Shown piece by piece: positions 10,328-22,216 of a stretch of 64,000 nt of DNA. Location of the stretch: assembly GCF_030848805.1 (NCBI RefSeq), contig NW_027270451.1:1-64000 (forward strand). Direction: 5' to 3'. The DNA comes from Temnothorax longispinosus (taxonomy: Eukaryota; Arthropoda; Insecta; Hymenoptera; Formicidae). The number at the start of each line of letters is the position of its first letter. Within the stretch, counting starts at the first letter, position 1. The notes under the pieces were generated by a model that did not search any database, was not told the origin of the DNA, and saw only the letters and a list, made by a program, of their open reading frames with translations. The position numbers were made by a program, and so were the translations under genes.

Positions 10328-11465
10328 ATGTGGTCGAGGTCTAAATGAGAATACTGACAATGAGATTGTCCCGAAAAAAAAGCAGACAGTATCTTCACCA
10401 TTTTTACCTTCGTATACCAAGAGCCATTCTCAAACACGATTTGAAGTGACTACGTCTGACTATACATGGAAAATTGATCAATTTGGACGTCTCTCTGCAA
10501 TCGTAGATACATTAAATTCTCCACCATTTGGAGAAAACAACCGATACAAGATTCAAATGAATATTTCACGTCAATATTTGCTATGTGCAATACAAATTTC
10601 AATACGTACTAATACAGCATTTAGCGGTTCATGTACTACTACTATAACGCATCCACCTGAAACAGTCTTAGCGTCAAGATCGATTACGTGTCGTATATCG
10701 GATATGGCATTGTTAATTGAAGTTTCCGACTATTCGTGCATTTCTACAGAGGCGTTTATAATACATTGCAAGATTGAACGTTTTCATCAACTGATAAGTA
10801 ATACTATACACATGAATTTACAATTCAAACCACCCCCAACGGTATTTAAAGAGATAAAACTTTCTGAAAACTCAACTTTTGATTTCCAGTTATTTAATAA
10901 GAAATCAATCAAATTTATAATAGGTGAAGAACAGTATGTTGTATCAAAAAAATTGTTGTGCGACACCAACAGTAGTTATTTTAAGTATATGTGCCATACA
11001 CATAAAGAAAAAGAAAAAGATATGACAAATGAATTAGTAACGGATAATGAGATAGAATCTTTTAAACAGGTTTTATTATATATTACAACTGACTCCATTG
11101 ATCAGAGTAATTATGGGATGCTTAAAAAGTTGTTAACAGCAGCTGATAAATACGATGTACAGACTTTAAAATTAAAGTGTGAACATTATTTGCTACGCTA
11201 TATTACGATTAAAAATGCTGTGGAACTTATAGAGCTTGCGTTGTTGTCTAATGCCAAATATTTAAAAACACATTCGGCAACTTTTATTAAATTTTACATA
11301 AAAGAGATTAGAAATACTAAAGAATTTCGAGATCTACCACAAGAGAATTTAAATATGATAATGGAATTGATTGAGAAAAGTAAATTACCTGAAGGCAGTA
11401 CTCATCATCCTTTGTTACCGTTTAAGGCAGATAAGGAACTTACATTTGCAAATATTGGAGTGTAA
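10328..11465 (+). CDS. MATH-BTB gene B, second exon, 5' frame damaged
   Basis: SPOP-like substrate-adaptor exon on the plus strand. From ~10,350 to the TAA at 11,463-11,465 the frame is open and encodes a complete MATH domain (WKIDQFGRL onward), the BTB domain (IKFIIGEEQ...LLTAADKYD) and a BACK-like tail ending ANIGV. Spliced at the strong acceptor 10,325-10,327 in phase 0, it meets a TGA at 10,346-10,348, because a deletion relative to genes A and F shifts the frame. A weak AG at 10,348-10,349 would restore the frame. The MATH half resembles A and F, the C-terminal half and 3' flank resemble C and G. It is probably a damaged or mosaic gene; function is uncertain. Confidence 0.75.
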
Positions 11466-13890
11466 TATTGCATGTAATACTGCAGTCCTAAATTCATAGA
11501 ATATGATAAAGATATTTTTCTTATTTAATTAGTATATTTTTTCTTTGCTACATAATTTTAGCTTTTAACTTTTATATACAGAGTGTTTTTGAAAGAGCGC
11601 CCATTAATTACATAGCGCTATTTTTTGTCAAAAATTGAGTCGAAGAAATCTGAACCATTTTTTTTTCTATAATGCATAATTCTAATGCATAACCTATACG
11701 ACAATAATTATTGACTAAAGTCAATTCAATTAGCATCATTCTTTAACCGAGCGTACGCTCACTGACGTACTGATTCAGAATTTTTCAACTCAATTTTTGA
11801 TAAGAAATAGCGTTATGTATAATTATTGGGCATTCTTTAAGAAACACTATGTGACAATTTATATTCAAATAAGTACTAATACATGAGAATTCTAATACAT
11901 TAGAATTAAAAATAATTTTTTATTTGAGTTTAAATGTACGAATAAAACTATTATTAATTAAACTTAATGTAGTTTAGTTATAAGTTTTCTTAAGTCTACA
12001 GGTTGATTTAAAACAAAAAAAATAAGAATTCTTACAAACCTATGTTACCTGTAAATATTTCATTTACTTTTATCAGTACTATGTCTTATTACAAATTTTG
12101 TTCTGTAGATTATTCTGCGTACATACACATTATAGCGTCGGAGTCTTTAGCCACTACCTTTTTCAACAAAATATTAATTTTTCTTAAATTTAAACTTGAT
12201 TTTTGTTTTTTAATGTTTATTTGCGTTTTCGATATTGTCATTAATTCGAGTTTAATAAAATGTGATTTATTTGAAACAATTAAGTTCATAATTATTCCTT
12301 AATATATGTAGATGAAAAAGAAATAAACTTATATTTTATTATTTATTTTTTTACCAGTTCATTTATCTTTATTTCTAATTCAGAGACGTATTTGATGTTG
12401 AGCGAATTAATATTACACAGATGCTCGATTTAATAATAGAAATATACAATTCGATCACCTGGAGATAAAAGAAAATGCTTCACAAAAATTTATAAATCGG
12501 CTAATTTGAGTTAAATTTAATAACTCATTATCTTGAAATGTAAACATTTCGTTGTATGTAAACATTTTGAAATAATAAGTTATTAAATTTATTCTTTGAA
12601 AAAATAAAAATAAAACATAGCTTTTTTGATTGATTTTCTATCTCTTGTTGATTGATTTTCTATCTCTTGTTAATATAATCTCTGTGCCTCATTCGATATG
12701 AAACTATATCATCGTTTTAGGAGAAGGTAATTCAAAAGTAAAGAATAAGAATTAATTAATTAAATAATATCATAATAATTATTACGATAAAAGTGTGCAA
12801 AACTTTAAAAAAGTATTCTTATATTTTTAATTTAATCTCACGATCAGCGAAAATGGTCGTGAGTTATAAAAGTTCCTCGTTTAGATCTAGCATCAGATTA
12901 TTCAGTTCCTTTCGGCAACTGCAAATTTTATACAAAAAATTTCACCGAAAGAAATATTGACTGTTTTTAGTAATGATGGGTTGATCATTTTCAGATTTCT
13001 CGAATAAAAATAAAAATATTCGAGATTGCGATAGCTTAAAAATAGCGATAGATTCATAGCAGGCGTTGCGACATTTTATCGATTTTTTTCTCAACGCTTA
13101 TTATAACGAAACTGAAGCTGTTCTAGGGGCTTCTTCAACAATCGATCATTTAAACGCGTGTTGATTTCAAACGTAATCAAGACGGGACCAAACGTAAGCT
13201 GCCATCTCGCTGTGTTCGCAAACTTAGTCATAACAAATCGAATTAGTAACATTTACTTTGCCAGTGAATAATTAACAGCAAAGACTTTTTAATCGACCTT
13301 CCTAACTATAATTTTTTTTTAAATTGTCGTGACAATACGACCATTTTTGTCAATTAATTGTCAACCCGTTTAATTTAAGTAACTCGCAATTTAATTTATT
13401 GCGCAATAAATTTATTTAAATATAATTCTTATATATATAAGCATCAAAATTACATCAATTTAGAAGGGCCAAAATTTATGGTGGAAACGTCTTGACAATT
13501 AATTGACCAAAAACAAAGATCGTATCACAATCATGTCACAATTAAAAAAAAAATTAGAGTCAGTAGTGACGATTTAAAAATCTTTACTGTTAGTCATAAC
13601 GATTCCGAGAAGCCAATAGATCTATCGTTTCCGCTTGCTGTTGCCAGGGGTTCAAAGTTTCTGATGGTATATTTTTTGTTCATTTTGAATATAAAAAATC
13701 GTGGGACTTTCTTACGTCGGTCAATTATCAGTCAATTAATTGTCGTCAGTCATTATCTACTTTTGGTCGCGAACAGTATAAATCACAATAACTCTAAATG
13801 TAACTTTAAATGAATTCGATCCGGGACACTCGCCGTTCGGTCTACCTCTGTAAAATTCTAAACATGTAAATTTTTCTTTTTTCTTTTTGT
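11466..13890. other. 3' flank of gene B, inverse of gene C flank
   Basis: Apart from the MITE at 11,580-11,850, this stretch is the inverted counterpart of 16,520-18,679 downstream of gene C. No gene is supported; short open frames here are AT-rich chance frames. Confidence 0.75.
11580..11850. mobile_element. MITE co-duplicated with 3' flanks (copy in B)
   Basis: ~70-bp inverted ends (GTGTTTTTGAAAGAGCGCCC... / ...GGGCATTCTTTAAGAAACAC). Counterparts lie near 18,295-18,570, 24,150-24,486, 45,999-46,263, 51,189-51,454, 57,172-57,434 and 62,998-63,372. Confidence 0.85.
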
Positions 13891-14081
13891 ATAGAATGGC
13901 GAAGCAGGGGAAGAAGTAGCACGTGGAAGTGTAAGCTGCGAGAACACGTGACGGAAAGTTTAATAATTAAGGGTTGAATCCCACACGGTTGTCGAGGAAA
14001 GAGCAAATCGAAAATGAAGTATGTGGAAGGTAACCAATCAAAACGTTTCTCCAAAAGATATATTCTTTTCTTTTAATGACC

Positions 14082-14235
14082 GGGGCTGCATTTAGGATTG
14101 CGTTCTAACGCAGCCTAGGGAGTGCGCTATTCACTTATTGGTTAAGTGTGATTGGTTGGATCTAAAAGTAAGAACCAATCATATTCAATTGCTACTTTGC
14201 GCTAGGGTTAGCAGAGGTTCGGCAAAACGCAGCCG
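14082..14235. mobile_element. MITE, GGCTGCGTTTTGCCGAACCTC family
   Basis: The right end CAGAGGTTCGGCAAAACGCAGCC is matched imperfectly by the left end. Internal ACCAATCA/TGATTGGT boxes are shared with the related element at 63,650-63,795. Confidence 0.65.
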
Positions 14236-14320
14236 TTCTATATCCTAGAGTCCCTTTATAAAGCTATATCTACACAAACTTGCATAGGTGCATAACCATT
14301 TTCATAACGAAACGGATTGG

Positions 14321-14495
14321 TCTATTTCCTTATGCACATGCATATGGACCAATCAATTCTCTTATGCTTATGTTTATGCGCTATGCAAGTTTGTCTGAAT
14401 TGACCTTAAAGCGGGGTGCACACACTTCTGCACAACGCATAATGCGTAAGCATAAGAAAATTGATTGGTCCATACACATGTGCATAAGGAAATAG
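14321..14495. mobile_element. Inverted-repeat MITE with ATTGATTGGTCC boxes
   Basis: CTATTTCCTTATGCACATGC at the left pairs with the right end GTGCATAAGGAAATAG, and inner GGACCAATCAATT/AATTGATTGGTCC boxes pair too. Noncoding. Confidence 0.7.
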
Positions 14496-15052
14496 ATGAT
14501 CACTTGAAATTGGATTTAACTTAAAATATGTAGAAATTTTTGGGACAATTTTAATATATCTTTTTTTAAATAAAAATAACATTTTATGTTAGGCAACCAC
14601 AAAAAAGAATTGAATAAATAAATAGCTATTTTACGTCAAATTTCAAGAATGATTACTAAACTGCTTTCTTGTTCAGAATAAACTTTTATTTATAATGTTA
14701 CACCTCATGCATTTTGATATATGTATAAATTCAATTCTTAAAATGCTTTTCATATCTATTCCATATAAACAGGATTCTATCCTTGAATTCTGATAAAAGT
14801 AATGGATATGCATGTGAAGTAGACTCTTTGCATTAATAAATTTTAATTGTATTTAAATTATACATGCTAGTAGAAAGTAGATTTGATATACGTGTATGAA
14901 TTTATGCATTTTCTTTGCTACGTAGAATGCATGGAATTGTCGCTTTAGGAAATGTCATAATTAATTCGTTATACATCAATGTTTTATGTGTTTTCTAACG
15001 TTCTAATAACACGTAGTTAACGAAGTTGAGAAAAAAATTGTTAAGAACTTAC

Positions 15053-15091
15053 TTCATTTGCCTTGGGCATTTGCTTATTTGTAAATGTCAT
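15053..15091 (-). pseudogene. Orphan MATH-BTB first exon (13 codons)
   Basis: ATG at 15,091 and a GAA-GTAAGT donor enclose 13 codons aligned with exon 1 of A, B and F (MTFTNKQMP...). It is followed on its strand by about 550 bp of family intron, which ends at ~14,500 without any second exon. A duplicated 5' piece of a gene. Confidence 0.7.
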
Positions 15092-15257
15092 ATTTGATGC
15101 TTATGCGTATTTGCTTTTCCGCTGAATCTTGATCAGTCAAACTTAAACTCTTGCGTTTCTCTAATGGTATACTTCTGTGACATTCCAATACCTTCCAGAT
15201 AATGGCATAGCTGCTGCGAATATATAACGTCATATAACGTCAAGCTGGATGCACAAT

Positions 15258-15597
15258 GCTGGGCGATAGCAATAGCGATAGCGATAGCGAAAAATTTCCG
15301 ATGAGTTAAAATTCTATATCTATTGTCTTGTAGCTAACCAATCAACGTTCAGATTTTTTCTAAAACGCGCGTTTCCAGTTAATTTTATTAAAAATTAATG
15401 TTTTGAGTCTACCATGTATTTAGATTATATTTTAATGCTAATAGGCCTGTTCGTTTTCGCTGCACTTCTGAACTAATGCAAAAGTAAGATTGAAACAAAT
15501 ATATTTTCTTTTATTATAACTTATATTTTACTAGTTCGAGAAGTGCAGCAAAAACGAACAGGCCTATTATTGCTATCGCTATCGCTATCGCCTAGCA
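15258..15597. mobile_element. MITE with GCGATAGCGATAGC ends, host of a nested MITE
   Basis: Left end GCTGGGCGATAGCAATAGCG and right end GCTATCGCTATCGCCTAGC are inverse. The ends are themselves short tandem GATAGC repeats. Confidence 0.8.
15441..15567. mobile_element. Nested MITE, AGGCCTGTTCGTTTTCGC family
   Basis: About 35-bp inverted ends, starting ATAGGCCTGTTCGTTTTCGC and ending GCGAACAGGCCTAT-like sequence, inserted in the preceding element. Relatives lie at 42,857-43,111 and 43,236-43,362. Confidence 0.85.
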
Positions 15598-16519
15598 TAG
15601 TGCAACGGCTATCAAGATGATGCGAGATATAATACGAATTATATTAATGATTTTAAAATACTTTTTTCGATATCAGTGATAAGTCATATTTATGCAAAGA
15701 AGTTGCATTCATATAAAATGCGCTTGGTTAAATTATGTGTTTGAAATGTTTCTATGATAGATAGCATCTAAAACCGTATAAACAATGTGATATCATTAAT
15801 ATTGATTGTGCTCAAATTGAAAGCTTTGACACTGAAGATTAATTAATTGTTATGTAATGTATTTTTGTTAATTGTGATGTACTACTTTGCAATGTCACTA
15901 TAATTCTATTTTTCTTATTTATAATACATAATTATAGTACATAAATAAAACTTTATTTTGCAGAATTTTAAAACAATTACGCACACGACAAATTTTAAAC
16001 ATTAATAAACTATTGCGCATTAGGCAGAACTCCTGTACTTTATATTAGTAAATGGGTTGTACTGTAACATATTAAAAATTTAGCAAAATTCAACGGTTGG
16101 TTGTCCCCTTGTCCAGTTTCAGTAAGCAAATAAAACGTTATGACGCTTTTCTACCAATCAGATTTATGTAAAATGCCTAATTGAATCCTGCACTAATTTG
16201 GCTCTAAAAACTATGTAAAAATTAATTCACTGCTTTATAAAGGCTCCATGGAGCACAAAATATGTTCAGGTATATTTAAATATACTTGACTGAAACCATG
16301 TTCGATAATAAATTTTGTCGTACGACGAATGATGAAAATGAAAATGCAACCTGTTCCTTTTCTCTTTATTTTTATCTTTAGTAGGGATATCTGTTCGCGT
16401 GACGCGTAAGAAAGGAAGCTGGACTGCTGGAGTTATATAGGTGTTATGTAGGAAACATATACTACTGACACTGATGCAAAGATACAAGCGTGACGCGTCA
16501 CTTTACTAAACAGCCGAAA

Positions 16520-18679
16520 TATACAAGAAGGAAAAAAGAAAATAAATTTACACGAAGTTTAGAATTTAGAGGTAGACCAAACGGCGAGTGCATGTCCCGG
16601 ATCAAATTCGTTTAGAGTTACATTGTTACATTTTCGTTTACTGTAATTTAGACTGTTCGCAACCAAAAGTAGGTAATGACTGACGACAATTAATTGACTG
16701 ATGATTGACCGACGTAAGAAAGTCCCGCAATTTTTTATACTCGAAATGAACAAAAAATATACCAGAAACTTTGAACCCTTGGCAACAGCGAAATATATTC
16801 GCTTCTCGGAATCGTTATGACTAATAGTAAAGACTTTTTAAATTGACCCTACTGACTATAATTTTTTTTTATTGTGAAAATACGATCATTGCATGGTTTT
16901 GGTCAAAGTATGTTCGATTAAAAACTCTTTACTGTTAATTATTCACTGGCAAATTTCGGTTTGTTATGACTAAGGTCGCGAACACTGCAGCGACATAGCA
17001 GCTTACGTTTGGTCCCGTCTTGATTACGTTTGAAATCAACACGCGCTTAAATCATCAATTGCCGAAGAAGCCCCGAGAACAGTTCAGGTTACGTTATGAT
17101 AAACGTTGAAAAGAAAATCGATATAATATCGCAACGCCTGCTATGAATCTATCGCTATCCTTAAGCTATCGTAATCTCGAATATTTTTATTTTTATTCGA
17201 GAAATCTGAAAATAATTAACCCATTTATTATTCAATATTTCTTCTGGTAAAATATTTCGTATAAAATTTGCAGTTGCCGAAAGGAGCTGAATAATCAGAT
17301 ACTAGATCTAAACGATGAACTTTTATAACTCACGACTATTTTCGCTGATCGTGAGATTAAATTAAAAATACAAAAACATTTTTTTAAAATTTTGCGCTTT
17401 TTTATCGTAATAATTATTATGATATTATTTAATTATTTAATTCTTATTTTTTACTTTCGAATTACCTTCTCCTAAAACGACAATATAGTTTCATATCGAA
17501 TGAAGCACAGAGACTAGATTAACAAGAGATACAAAATCAATAAAAAAAGCTATGTCTTATTTTTATTTTTTTTAAGAATAAATTTAATAACTTATTATTT
17601 CAAAATGTTTACATACAACGAAATGTTTACATTTCGAGATGTTATTAAATTTAACTCAAATTAGCCGATTTATAAATTTTTGTGAAGCATTTTCTTTCAT
17701 CTCGAATCCAGGTGATCGAATTGTATATTTCTATTAAATCGAGCATCTGTGATGTAATTCGCTCAACATCACATACGTTTCTGAATTAGAAATAAAGATA
17801 AATAAACTATTTAAAAAAATTAATAAAATACAAGTTTATTTATTTTTTCATCTATTATACATATATTAAGAAATAATTATGAACTTAGTTGTTTCAAATA
17901 AATCACATTTTATTGAACGCGAATTAATGACAATATCGAAAACGCAAATAAACATTGAAAAACAAAAATCAAGCTTTAGAAAAATTAATACTTCGTTGAA
18001 AAAGGTAGTTGCTAAACACTCCGATACGCTAAAATGTGTATGTACGCAGAATAATCTACAGAACGAAATTTTTAATAAGACATAGTACTGATAAAAATAA
18101 ATGAAATATTTACAGGTAACATAGGTTTGTAAGAATTCTTATTTCCTTTTGTTTTAAATCAGCCTGTAGACTTGAGAAAACTTATAACTAAACTACGTTA
18201 AGTGTAATCAATAATATTTTTATTCGTACAATTAAACTCAAATCAAGAATTTTTTTTAATTTGTATTAGTACTTATTTGAATATAAATTCTCACATAGTG
18301 TTTCTTAAAGAATGCCCAATACAATAATTACATACCGCTATTTCTTATGAGAATTGAGTTGAAAAATTCTGAATCAGTACGTCAGTGAGAGTACGCTCGG
18401 TTAAAGGATGGTGCTAATTGAATTGACTTTAGTCAATAATTACTGCTGTATAAATTATGCATTAGAATTATGCATTATAGAAAAAAAATGGTTCAGATTT
18501 CTTCGACTCAATTTTTGACAAAAAATAGCGCTATGTAATTAATGGACGTTCTTTCAGAAACACTCGGTATAAAAATTAAAAGCTAGAATACATGTAGCAA
18601 AGAAAAAATATACTAATTAAATAAGAAAAATTTCTTTATCATATTTTATGAATTTAGGACTGCAATATTACATGCAATA
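16520..18679. other. 3' flank of gene C
   Basis: Noncoding flank, inverted relative to 11,466-13,890 and direct relative to the flanks of genes G and I. It holds one unit of a 127-bp sequence near 17,927 that is tandemly multiplied in G and I, and the co-duplicated MITE at 18,295-18,570. Confidence 0.75.
18295..18570. mobile_element. MITE co-duplicated with 3' flanks (copy in C)
   Basis: Same ~70-bp inverted ends (AGTGTTTCTTAAAGAATGCCC...) as the copy behind gene B. Confidence 0.85.
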
Positions 18680-19747
18680 TTACACTCCAATATTAGCAAA
18701 TGTAAGTTCCTTATCTGCCTTAAACGGTAACAAAGAATGTTGGGTACTGCCTTCAGGTAATTTACTTCCCTCAATCAATTCCATTAACTTATTTAAATTT
18801 TCTTGTGGTAGATCTCGAAATTCTTTAGTATTCTTAATCTGTTTTAGGTAAAATTTAATATAATTTGCCAAAAGTCTTCCTAAAAATTTTGTATTAGACG
18901 AAAGCGCAAATTGTAGAAGTTCTATAGCATTGTTAATAGTAATAAAGTGTAGAAAATAATGTTCACACTTTAATTTTAAACTTGGTACATCATACTTGTC
19001 AGCTGCTGTTAATAAATCTTTAAGCGTGTTATAACAACGTTGTTCTATTGAGCCAGTTGTAATATATAATAAAATCTGTTTAAAAGATTCTACCTCATTA
19101 TGCGTTACTAATTCACTTGTCATATCTTTCTCCTTTTCATCATGTGTAAGGCAGATATTCTTAAAGTAACTACTGTTGATGGCGCACAACGATTTTTTTG
19201 GTATAACATATGGTTTTCTTTCCACTATAAATTTGATTGATTCCTCATCTTTATACGCTAGCTTATCAAAGCTCGAGTCTTCAAAATATTCCATATTTCT
19301 TGAAAATTCTGTTGACCATGGCAGTAAATTCATACATATAGTATTATTTATCAGATTACAAAAAATTTCAAACCGGCAATTTACTACAAGAGTATTTCCA
19401 AGATCAAGCCTACAGTTCTGTGTCAAGAACTCAGTTAACAATGTCATATTCGATATATGACCTGAAATGGATTTTGATGATACAATTTCTCCAGACAATC
19501 GCATTATAACAGTGGTACATGAACCATTAAATGAGTTATCAGTAAGTATATTTAATTTTATTGCCTTAATCGATGAACTATCATCACGTAAAATATTCAT
19601 TAGAATCGCGCATTGACCTATTTCTGGAATCGACGGAATCATATGTTTGATCGTCGAAAAATTCTTATACTGTTCAATTGTCCATGTATGATCAAATATA
19701 GTAGATTCAAGATTTGTTCGAGAATAGCTCTTGGTACACGAAGAAAT
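18680..19747 (-). CDS. MATH-BTB (SPOP-like) gene C, exon 2
   Basis: Large exon of a complete gene: 1,068 bp from the TTATTTTCAG acceptor (19,748-19,750) to TAA, in phase 0 with exon 1 at 20,630-20,791, giving 409 residues. MATH spans about residues 75-205 (HTWTIEQYKNF), BTB about 223-325 (IKFIVERKPYVIPKK ... LLTAADKYDVPSLKLKCEH) and a BACK-like helical tail to about 385, ending ANIGV. In known family members MATH binds substrates and BTB dimerises and recruits Cullin-3. The usual hydrophobic-x-Glu Cul3 contact is not evident here (THDEKEKDM region). No signal peptide or membrane segment is visible, so a cytoplasmic or nuclear place is likely. Closest relative in the window is gene G. Confidence 0.9.
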   Translation of the reverse strand: MSSCTKSYSRTNLESTIFDHTWTIEQYKNFSTIKHMIPSIPEIGQCAILMNILRDDSSSIKAIKLNILTDNSFNGSCTTVIMRLSGEIVSSKSISGHISNMTLLTEFLTQNCRLDLGNTLVVNCRFEIFCNLINNTICMNLLPWSTEFSRNMEYFEDSSFDKLAYKDEESIKFIVERKPYVIPKKSLCAINSSYFKNICLTHDEKEKDMTSELVTHNEVESFKQILLYITTGSIEQRCYNTLKDLLTAADKYDVPSLKLKCEHYFLHFITINNAIELLQFALSSNTKFLGRLLANYIKFYLKQIKNTKEFRDLPQENLNKLMELIEGSKLPEGSTQHSLLPFKADKELTFANIGV

Positions 19748-20629
19748 CTGAAAATAATTAACTTACTTAATTATAAATGATGAAAAAAGAACAAACAACA
19801 AAATGTTCTAAAAGTTTCTATGCTTTTTATTAAAAGGGATTGAATTTCAAACAAATTTTCTAACATGTAATAACATATATTTATATATATAGATAAGAGC
19901 CATTTGAAATCCGATTTCACTAAAAGTACATAGAAATTATTGAGACATCCTATATTTAATTGTCTTTTTTAAATAAAAATAACATTTTTACTAGACAATA
20001 AAAAAAAGTTGAATAAATAGCTAAATTGTAGAAAAAAACTTAAACACCGCTAGTTTCGTTGATGACAATCGATTTATTAAATAAAAAAGTTGTATTATAA
20101 TTTTACGTCATCAAGATAATTAGTCAACTTTCTTGCCTAATTATAAGTCTTACACAATCTATGAAACCTATAATATTAAATTTAAGACAGTTATATTTAT
20201 AACTTTATATACCCCATGCGCACTTTGACGTATATAGGTATGTATATAAGTCCAACTTTTTAAGTATTTTTTATATTACAAATAAATATTAACTTATAAA
20301 TATAAACTTATAAATATTAATAAATATAAATTAATAATTATAAATATATAAATATAAATTATATCTTAAATTCTGATAAACGTAATGGATTCGGCTGATG
20401 TAGAGTTTTTTTTACATCAAATTTTTTAATTGCATTTAAATTACACGTGCTAGTAGAAAATAGACTTGATATAAATGTTTATAAATTTTCTTTGTTATGT
20501 AGAATGTATGGAACTGTCGCTTTAGGAAATATCATTAATGTATTGATTTGTTTGTACAAAATCTTATGTGCTTTCTAACGTTCTAATAACACGTAGTCAG
20601 CAAAGTTGAGAAAAGATGTTAGAATTTAC
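19748..20629 (-). other. Intron of gene C
   Basis: 882 bp, AT-rich, donor GTAAAT and acceptor ATTTTCAG. It matches the introns of G, H and I and holds no separate gene. Confidence 0.8.
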
Positions 20630-20791
20630 TTGCTCCTCTCCCATTTTATGTATTTTTCTTTCGATGTATTGCTCTTCCGTTGAATCTTCCATTGAATCTT
20701 TCGTTGAATCTTCCATTGAATCTTCCGATGAATCTTCCGATGAATGATCAGTTAAACATAATCTTTTCTTCAAACGCTGCTTTAATGACAT
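20630..20791 (-). CDS. Gene C exon 1, acidic repeat N-terminus
   Basis: 54 codons from ATG 20,789-20,791 to CAA before GTAAAT. It encodes a basic start (MSLKQRLKKR) followed by a run of 5-residue units of the type (E/K)DS(M/S/T), coded by 15-bp repeats, and the end MGEEQ. It is longer than in the paralogues because of extra repeat units. The donor departs from the GTAAGT of the others. Confidence 0.75.
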
Positions 20792-21220
20792 GCTTTAATT
20801 ATACGCGAACACCGTCCAGATGATATTATTAGACTAATGCGTGTACAGATGTAGCAAAACTGATTTCTTTCCTCTTCCCTTTAGCTTTAGCTAATCAAGT
20901 TTCCAAGCTACTGCAAATATAACGTCAAGATGTGCGAGAAACAATTAATGTGAGTGATCAAATAAACGTGGCCACTGCTAAAATGTCAGATTCGAGCTCC
21001 AACTCACCTGCAAGATATATGGAGAGGCAGCGGAAACCGTCCTCAGTAGCATGCGGTAGCAAGTAGAAGGAACGGATCGCGACGATCACGTGCAGCACAC
21101 ATGTACATGCCATGTATGTACAAGAGAGAATGTATACTAACAATAAGAAAGAGCCACGTATACATGTTATCACACATCCTATTGGCTCTTTCTTTGGTGC
21201 GTGCCTTTTCCACTTATTTT

Positions 21221-21368
21221 AGGTTTGTTCGCGTCGCATACTCCAATAAACACCAAGAGCACTTGGATCACGGATAAAAGGTGGCGATTGGAGCAGATGA
21301 GTTTTTGGAGTGCGTTGGAGTGATTAGGATTAGGAGCATGCGGTGGGGCATGCAACGCGAACAAACCT
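21221..21368. mobile_element. MITE with AGGTTTGTTCGCGT ends (upstream of C)
   Basis: Ends AGGTTTGTTCGCGTCGCAT and ATGCAACGCGAACAAACCT pair almost exactly. Copies sit at the same place upstream of H (53,737-53,884) and I (60,130-60,277), and the site is empty upstream of G (48,961-48,970). Confidence 0.85.
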
Positions 21369-22136
21369 CTTATGAGTTAGAATCCCTCTAATCAGAGCCA
21401 TTTGGCTAACTGGACAGTTCTGGAAAATTCTGCGAGAAAGGAAGATATACATTCATATCATCTGTATTCCGAAATGTACTAACAGTACTGAAAATCTATA
21501 GGATACATGTAAATTATGAATTTTCAATACTATTAATACGTTTCGAAATACATTATACTTTATAATTAAGTTATACTCTTCAAAAAAATTTATGACTTAT
21601 GATTCTTTAATATGATTAATTTATTTAACTTAAGATACTTTATATTGTTAGATGCAATGAGGAACTAAAGGCAGGAATCAAATAGAGTAATTTGTATATA
21701 ACTATTCCACTGTAGCTTCATATAACAACACAATTCGATATAAAACCGGAATTGGACTTATACGTATAATTTCTTGTGAAACTCTTTCGAGTAAATTATA
21801 AATATATCACGCGAATCAATAAACTCAGTTTCAGTAAACAAATAAAATCTTGTAAAGCTTTTCAACCAATCAGATTTATGTAAAATGCTTATTCGAATCC
21901 TGCACTGATTTTGGCTCTGAAACCAATGTAGAAATCAATTAAATCCAATATTTTATAAAGGCTCATAAAGCGGTTGAAATATGCTTAGATATTTTTAAAT
22001 ATACTCGACTAAAACAATGTTCAAAAATAAATCTTGTACGTCGGATGATGAAAATGTAGCCTGTTTTTTTTTTCTTTAGTTTTTATCTTTAATAAGGATA
22101 TTTTTTCCCGTGGCGCGAGAGGAAGGAAGACGCAGA

Positions 22137-22216
22137 TACCCAGCAAACACAGAATACACCAAATGCGTGATTTGCTATCAAATTGCGTACTCGGTGTATT
22201 CTGTGTTTGCTGGGTA
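22137..22216. mobile_element. Mariner-type MITE, 76 bp, TA target duplication
   Basis: CCCAGCAAACACAGAATACA and its inverse TGTATTCTGTGTTTGCTGGG bound the element, with TA on each side. Paralogous sites at 54,678 and 61,086 read GATAGATGTGGG with a single TA and no element, which defines the insertion exactly. Confidence 0.95.

Larger units (their letters stand above)
13891..16519. other. Spacer between inverted B and C units
   Basis: Holds a transition region (13,890-14,080), two MITE-type elements, an orphan first exon with intron (about 14,500-15,230) and a nested MITE pair. From about 15,600 it matches 43,600 onward in direct orientation. Confidence 0.7.

Noticed and set aside
12042..12302. 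AT-rich open frame and its relatives at 45,448, 56,459 and 56,592
   Set aside because: Low-complexity Phe/Ile/Leu-rich translations in 3' flanks; frames break between copies as expected of noncoding DNA.
7200..19750. Explaining the palindromes as pure assembly or library artefact
   Set aside because: The arms carry different point changes, different MITE insertions and a diverged region next to the centre, so they are not exact copies; long-read confirmation would still be useful.
20958..21173. Minus-strand open frame in the 5' region, also near 48,735 and 53,476
   Set aside because: Conservation tracks the segmental duplication, lengths and ends vary, and Cys-rich content comes from CATGTACA-type repeats.
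21179..21364. Short open frame repeated upstream of C, H and I (61 codons)
   Set aside because: It lies across an inverted-repeat MITE and is kept only because the segments are recent duplicates; no start context, domain or codon pattern supports it.
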